The notes below the pieces were generated by a model. That model searched no databases. It saw only the letters and a program-made list of their open reading frames with translations, and was not told the DNA's origin. The position numbers and the translations under genes were made by a program. 8,748 nt of DNA, taken from the NCBI RefSeq assembly GCF_035998295.1, contig NZ_DASYHS010000019.1, forward strand, positions 1 through 8,748, given 5' to 3'. Numbering within the stretch: the first letter of the stretch is position 1; every line of letters starts with the position of its first letter. Shown piece after piece: positions 1-6,400 of this stretch. The stretch comes from DASYHS01 sp035998295 (GTDB taxonomy: Bacteria > Pseudomonadota > Alphaproteobacteria > Azospirillales > Azospirillaceae).

Positions 1-405
1 CACCGGGCTGGCGGCGGGCTCGTTCGACGCGGTGGTGCTGAACTCGGTGGTCCAGTACTTCCCGGACGGGGAGTACCTGCTGCGGGTTCTGTCGGGGGCG
101 CTGGGGGTGCTGCGGCCGGGCGGGACGCTGTTCGTGGGCGACGTCCGGAACCGGGACCTGCAGGAGTGCTTCTACGGCTCGGTGGCCCTGTCGCGGGCCG
201 AGGACGAGCTGCCGGTGGACGCGCTGCGCCGCCGGGTGTCGCGGGCGATCCGCCAGGAGAAGGAACTGGTGATCGCGCCGCGTTTCTTCCGCCTGCTGCC
301 GGGCGCGCTGCCCGGGGTGGGCGGTGTCGAGGTCTTGCTGAAGCAGGGCGGGGGCGACAACGAGCTGACGCGGTACCGCTACGACGTGGCGATCCGGACG
401 GGGGC
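1..405 (+). other. Embedded SAM-dependent methyltransferase domain (C-terminal part), probably N-methylating
   Basis: The segment reads FDAVVLNSVVQYFPD (bases 23-67), then LRPGGTLFVGDVRN (110-151), and ends with NELTRYRYDV (359-388). These blocks are characteristic of the methyltransferases inserted between motifs A8 and A9 of NRPS adenylation domains. The SAM-binding glycine-rich motif I must lie upstream of the window and cannot be checked. In this family the domain usually methylates the alpha-amino nitrogen of the aminoacyl-thioester on the adjacent carrier domain, here T1. N- rather than C- or O-methylation is inferred from the domain position and general resemblance. Nothing in the visible half looks broken. 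Confidence 0.88.
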
Positions 406-3400
406 GCCGGCGGGAGTGGCGGAATCTGAAACGGTCCTGGCCTGGGGTGCCGACGCCCTGGGCGCGCTGGAGCGGGCGCTGCGGACCGGGGCCGCGCCGG
501 TGATCCGGGTTTCGGGGGTGCCGAACCGGCGCTTGGCGCGGGATTTGGGAGTGCTGCGCCGCCTTCGCGAGGCGGAGGGGGAGCTGACGGCCGGGGCGCT
601 GAAGGTGGCGGGCGAGGCGGCGTCGCAGGCGGGAGCCACGCCGGAGCAGTTCCGGGCGCTGGGCGCGCGGCACGGCTACGAGGCCGAGGCCACCTGGACG
701 CCGGGCGCGGACGGCACCTGCTTCGACGTCGTCATGACCGACCGCCGGGCTGCCGCGAACCGTCCCGCGGCGCCGGTGGAGGAGGGCGATCCCCTCGACC
801 ACCTCAACGATCCGCTGGCCGCGCGCCTGAAATCGGCCGTGCTGACCGAGCTGAAGGCCGACCTGACGGAGGTGTTGCCGGAGCACATGGTGCCCAGCGC
901 CTTCATCTCGATCGACGTCCTGCCTCTGACGCGGAGCGGCAAGCTGGACCGCAAGGCGCTGCCGCCGCCGGACGGGGAGGCCTTCGCGTCGCGGTCCTAC
1001 GAACCTCCCGTCGGTCGCGTCGAGGAAACGCTGGCGGGGATCTGGGCCGAGGTGCTGGGCCTGGAGCGGGTCGGCCGGCACGACAACTTCTTCGATCTGG
1101 GCGGCCACTCGCTGCTGGCGGTGCGGGTGCTGGAGCGCATGCGCCGGGAAGGGCTGCGCGGCGACGTGCGGATGCTGTTCGCGGCACCCAGCCTGTCCGG
1201 CCTCGCGGCCGAGGTGGCGACGGGCGAGGCGGCGGTGGCGGTGCCGGCGAACCTGATACCGCGGGATTGCACCGCGATCACGCCTGACCTGCTGCCGCTG
1301 GTGAGCCTGAGCCAGGAGGAGATCGACCGGGTCGTCGCGACGGTGCCGGGCGGGGCGGCCAACGTCCAGGACATCTATCCGCTGGCGCCGCTGCAGGAAG
1401 GCATCCTGTTCCATTACCTGATGGCCGAGGCGGGCGACGCCTACCTGATGGCCGTGCTGATGGGCTTTGCCGACCGGGCGCGCTTCGACGGCTACCTGGC
1501 CGCGCTGAACGCGGTGGTCGCCCGCCACGACATCCTTCGCACCGGGGTCGTCTGGGAGGAACTGTCCGAGCCGGTACAGGTCGTGCGCCGCCATGCCCGG
1601 CTGGAGGTCGAGGAGGTCGTGCTCGATCCCCGCGACGGGGACGTCGCGGAGCAGATGCGCCGCCGGTTCGATCCCAGGCATTACCGGCTGGACGTGCGCC
1701 GGGCGCCGACGATGCGCCTCGCCGTGGCGTTCGATCCGGTCCATGACCGCTGGGTCGCGGTGTGGCTGCTGCACCATCTGTGCTCCGACCACACCACGAT
1801 GGAGGTGATGCTCGCCGAGGTGCAGGCGCATCTCCTGGGCCGCGTCGACGCGCTGCCGGCACCGCTGCCGTTCCGCAACTTCGTGGCCCAGGCGCGCCGG
1901 GGCCTCAGCCAGGAGGAGCACGAGGCGTTCTTCCGGTCGATGCTGGACGACGTCGACGAGCCGACGGCGCCGTTCGGGCTGCTGGACGTGCTGGGCGACG
2001 GCAGCGGGATCGCCGAAGCGCGCCGCCAGGTCGAGGCGGGGCTGTCGCGGCGGTTGCGGACGGCGGCGCGCGCCCTGAAGGTCAGCCCGGCCAGCCTGAT
2101 GCACGTCGCCTGGGGCCAGGTCGTCGCCCGGACCTCGGGCCGGCGGGACCCGGTGTTCGGGACCGTGCTGTTCGGGCGCATGCAGGGCGGGGAAGGGGCG
2201 GACCGGGTAATGGGCCTGTTCCTCAACACCCTGCCGGTGCGCCTGCGGCTGGGCGGAGCGAGCGCGCAGGACTGCGTGGTCGAGACCCACCGGCTGCTGG
2301 GTGAGCTGATGCGCCACGAGCATGCGCCGCTCGCCCTGGCCAAGCGGTGCAGCGCCCTGTCGGCGCAGGCACCCCTGTTCACCTCCTTGTTCAACTTCCG
2401 ATACACGCCCCGGTCGGAGCGCGTCGATGCCGAGCGCCTCGAGGCCTGGACGGGGATCGACCACATCTCCGTCGAGGACCGGACCAACTATCCCCTGACC
2501 GTGTCGGTCGACGACTTCGGCGCGGACTTCGCGCTCAGCGTCCAGGTCGGCGGCGGAGTGAGCGCGGAGCGCGTCTGCGCGATGATGCACCGGGCGCTGG
2601 AGACCCTGGTCGAGGCGCTGGAACGACGTCCTTCGACGCCGATGGGCGAGCTGGACGCCCTGCCGCCCGAGGAGCGCCACCGGCTGCTGGTGGAGCGGAA
2701 CGACACGGCGGCGGCATACCCGCAGGACCGGTGCATCCACGAGCTGGTCGAGGACCAGGTCGCCGCGACCCCGGACGCGACGGCGCTCGCCTGGGAGGGG
2801 GGCTCGCTCAGCTATGCGGAGCTGAACGCCCGGGCGAACCGGCTGGCCCATCATCTGCGAAGCTGCGGCGTGCGGCCGGACGACCGGGTGGCGATCTGCG
2901 TGGAGCGCTCGCCCGAGATGATCGTCGGGCTGCTGGCGATCATGAAGGCGGGCGGGGCCTATCTGCCCCTCGATCCGGCCTACCCGACCGATCGCCTGGC
3001 CTTCATGCTGCAGGACAGCGCGCCGGTCGCGGCCCTGACCCACGAGGCGGCGCGCGCGACCCTGGAAGCGGCGATGGAGAGCCTTGCCGAGCCCGTCCCG
3101 ACGCTGGACCTGGTCGCCGATGCGCAGAAATGGGCGGATCGGCCGGCCGGCAACCCCCGCCGCGGGGACGTCGGCCTGACGGGAAAGAACATCGTCTACA
3201 TCACCTACACGTCGGGCTCCACCGGCAAGCCGAAGGGCATCATGCAGGAGCATGACGGCGTGGCCGACCGCCTGATGTGGCTCCAGGACACCTACGGGAT
3301 GTCCGTGGGCGACGTGGTGCCGGCCAAGACGACGTTCTGCTTCGACGATTCCGCCTTCGAGTTCTTCTGGACGCTGTCGACGGGCGCCAAGCTGGTCATC

Positions 3401-6400
3401 ACCCGGCCGGACGCGCAGAAGGACCCCGGCTACCTCGTGGACCTCGCGATCCGGGAGGGCGTCACCGTCATGCATTTCGTGCCGGCGGTGCTGGCGGGGT
3501 TCCTGGAACAGCCCGCGGTCTCCGCCTGCACGACGCCGAGGCTGGCGTTCTGCAGCGGCGAGGAACTGCCGGTGTCGATGATGCGGCGCTTCTGGTCGGA
3601 GCTGCCGCAAGCCGCGCTGCACAACCTGTACGGACCCAGCGAGGCCGCCGTCGATGCGACCGCGTGGGCCTGCGACAGGGACGGCCTGGAAAACGGCCTG
3701 TGGGACCGTCCCGGCGCGCCGATCGGCCGGGCGATCAAGAACGTGCGGATCTACCTGCTGGACGAGTGGATGGAGCCGGTGCCCGAGGGGATCGCCGGCG
3801 AGATCCATGTCGGGGGCGCCGGCGTGGCGCGCGGATACCAGAACCGCCCGGAACTGACCGCGGAGCGCTTCGTCGCGAGCCCGTTCGTGGACGGCGACCG
3901 GCTGTACAAGACCGGCGACCTCGGCCGTTACCTGCCGGACGGGAACATCGAGTTCCTGGGCCGCAACGATTTCCAGGTGAAGATCCGCGGGTTCCGGATC
4001 GAACTGGGCGAGATCGAGGCGCGGCTGCTGGAGCATCCAGGCGTCAGGGAGGCCGTGGTGCTGGCGCGCGAGGACCAGCCCGGCGACAAGCGCCTGGTCG
4101 CCTACTATGCCGGCGCGCCGGAACCGTCGTCCGAACTGGCGTCCGAACTGGCGTCCTTGCGCGAGCATCTGTCGTCGGCCCTGCCGGACTACATGGTGCC
4201 CGCGGCCTATGTCCGGCTCGACGCGCTGCCGCTGGCGCCGAACGGCAAGGTGGACCGCAAGGCGCTGCCCGCGCCGGACGGCGAAGCCTTCGCGTTCCAA
4301 GCCTATGAGGCGCCGGCCGGGCCGGCGGAAGAGGCGCTGGCGAGGATCTGGGCCGAGGTGCTGGGCGTGGAGCGGGTCGGCCGCCGCGACAACTTCTTCG
4401 ATCTCGGCGGCCATTCGCTGCTGGCGGTACGGGTGCTCGAGCGCATGCGCCGGGAAGGCCTGCACGGGGATGTAAGGATGCTGTTCGCGGCACCTACCCT
4501 GTCGGACCTCGCGGCGGAGGTGGCGACGGGCGAGGCGACGGTGGCGGTGCCGGCGAACCCGATCCCGGAGGGCTGCACCGCGATCACGCCGGACCTGCTG
4601 CCGCTGGCGAGGCTGAGCCAGGAGGAGATCGACCGGATCGTCGCGGCGGTGCCGGGCGGGGCGGCGAACATACAGGATATCTATCCGCTGGCGCCGCTGC
4701 AGGAAGGCATCCTGTTCCACCACCTGATGGCTGAGGCGGGCGACGCCTACCTGATGCGGAGCCTCGCGCGCTTTGCCGGCCGGGACCGGCTGGACGCCTA
4801 CGTGGCGGCGATCCAGGCCATGATCGCCCGTCACGACGTCCTGCGGACCGGGGTGCTCTGGGAGGGATTGCCCGAGCCGGTGCAGGTGGTGCGCCGCCAT
4901 GCCGTGCTGGAGGTCGAGGAGGTCGTGCTCGATCCCCGTGACGGCGATGTCGCGGAGCAGCTCTGGGCGCGGTTCGATCCGCGGCATTACCGGCTGGATC
5001 TGCGCCGGGCCCCGATGATGCGCCTCGCCGTGGCCCGCGACCTGGACCGCGGCCGCTGGGTCGCGGTGTGGCTGCTGCACCACCTGTGCACCGACCACAC
5101 GAGCGTGGACGTCATGCTGGCGGAGATCCAGGCCCACATGCTCGGCCGCCCGGATGCGCTGCCGGCACCGCTGCCGTTCCGCAACTTCGTGGTCCAGGCG
5201 CGGCAGAGGACGGATGCCGCGGAGCGCGAGGCGTTCTTCCGGTCGCTGCTGGGCGACGTCGACGAGCCGACGGCGCCGTTCGGGCTGCTGGACGTGCTGG
5301 GCGACGGCAGCGGGATCGCCGAGGCGCGCCGTCCGATCGAGGCGGGGCTGTCGCGCCGCCTGCGGGCTGCGGCGCGCGCCCTGAAGGTCAGCCCGGCCAG
5401 CCTGATGCACGTCGCCTGGGGCCAGGTGGCGGCCCGGACCTCGGGCCGGCGGGACCCGGTGTTCGGCACGGTGCTGTTCGGGCGCATGCAGGGCGGGGAA
5501 GGGGCGGACCGGGTGATGGGCCTGTTCCTCAACACCCTGCCGGTGCGCCTGCGGCTGGGCGAGGCGAGCGCGCGGGACTGCGTGGCCGAGGCCCACCACC
5601 TGCTGGGCGAACTGATGCGCCACGAGCATGCGCCGCTCACCTTCGTGAGGCAATGCAGCGCGCTGGCATCGCAGGCACCCCTGTTCACGTCGCTGTTCAA
5701 CTACCGCTACATCGACAGGGTCGAGCAGGCGGACGCCGACGCCGCGCGGGCCTGGGAAGGCATCGAGCATCTTCGAAACGAGGAGCGCACCAACTATCCC
5801 CTGACCGTGTCGGTGAACGACTACGGCGAGGACTTCACCCTGGTGGCCCAGGTCGGCGGCGGGGTCAGTCCCGACCGGGTGTGCGCGATGATGCACCGGG
5901 CGCTGGAGACCCTGGCCGAGGCGCTGGAGCAGGCCTCGCCCGTGCCCGTGGGCCGGCTGGACGTCCTGCCGCCCGACGAGCGCCGCCGCCTGCTGGCGGA
6001 ATGGAACGACACGGCGGCGCCGTGGCCGGAGGGACGCTGCGTCCACGAGCTGTTCGAGGCGCAGGTCCGGCGCAACCCCGCCATGACGGCGGTCGTGCAC
6101 GGCGAACGGTCGCTGAGCTACGGCGAACTGAACGCGCGGGCGAACCGGGTGGCGCACCGCCTGCTGGCGCTGGGCGTGAAGCCCGACGACCGGGTGGCGG
6201 TCTGCGTCGAGCGGTCGCCGGAAATGGTCGTGGGCCTGCTCGGCATCCTGAAGGCGGGCGGGGCCTACGTGCCGCTCGACCTGGCCCATCCCGCAGAGCG
6301 GCTGGCCTATGTGCTGCGGGACTGCGCGCCGGTGGCGGCGCTGACGCACGGGCCGGCTCGCGCGGTGCTGGAGGCGGCGATGGGCGGGCTGGCGGCGCGC

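Larger units (their letters stand above)
875..2960 (+). repeat. Internal module duplication, copy 1 (A9/A10-T1-E/C1-start of A2)
   Basis: This stretch matches bases 4181-6266 at a constant offset of 3306 (1102 codons). Anchors checked by eye are motif A9 (875/4181), the A10 lysine (941/4247), the carrier serine (1109/4415), the E/C His motifs (1412/4718 and 1772/5078), an MMHRALETL block and the LxAxMKAGGAY-type A2 motif. Perfect DNA identity covers 1948-2016 (69 bases) and 2063-2121 (59 bases), silent sites included. Confidence 0.9.
2690..4275 (+). other. Adenylation domain A2, serine-like binding pocket
   Basis: Core motifs are LSYAELNARANRLA, A2 at LAIMKAGGAYLPLD, A3 YTSGSTGKPKG (bases 3206-3238), A4 FDDSAFE (3341-3361), A5 NLYGPSE, A7 YKTGDL (about 3904), A8 GRNDFQVKIRGFRIELGEIE and A10 NGKVDRK (Lys codon 4247-4249). 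Aligned by eye to GrsA, the pocket residues 235, 236, 239, 278, 299, 301, 322, 330 and 331 read D D F H F S L V D. The recalled serine code is DVWHFSLVD, so seven of nine match, and the changes are Val236Asp and Trp239Phe. It should load serine or a close relative onto T2. A buried Asp at 236 might instead select an amino-bearing analogue such as 2,3-diaminopropionate; that is speculation. Confidence 0.92.
4181..6266 (+). repeat. Internal module duplication, copy 2 (A9/A10-T2-E/C2-start of A3)
   Basis: This is the partner of bases 875-2960, with no net insertion or deletion along about 2.1 kb. The 69-base and 59-base perfect blocks fall at 5254-5322 and 5369-5427. The first part, about 4181-4430, occurs a third time at about 7412-7661, so the A9-to-carrier segment is present in triplicate. 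Confidence 0.9.

Noticed and set aside
32..34. GTG at base 32 as the start of the first gene
   Set aside because: The frame is open to the window edge and bases 2-31 already encode conserved methyltransferase residues, so the gene starts upstream of the window.
1681..2487. Minus-strand open frame of 268 codons over E/C1, with a similar one at 4987-5700 over E/C2
   Set aside because: The two antisense frames resemble each other only because the coding strand is duplicated. They are Ser/Arg rich and lie wholly within a well-supported + strand domain.
2347..4308. Plus-strand out-of-frame open frames of 302 and 343 codons over A2
   Set aside because: They are Gly/Arg/Pro-rich shadows in another frame of a domain with all core adenylation motifs intact.
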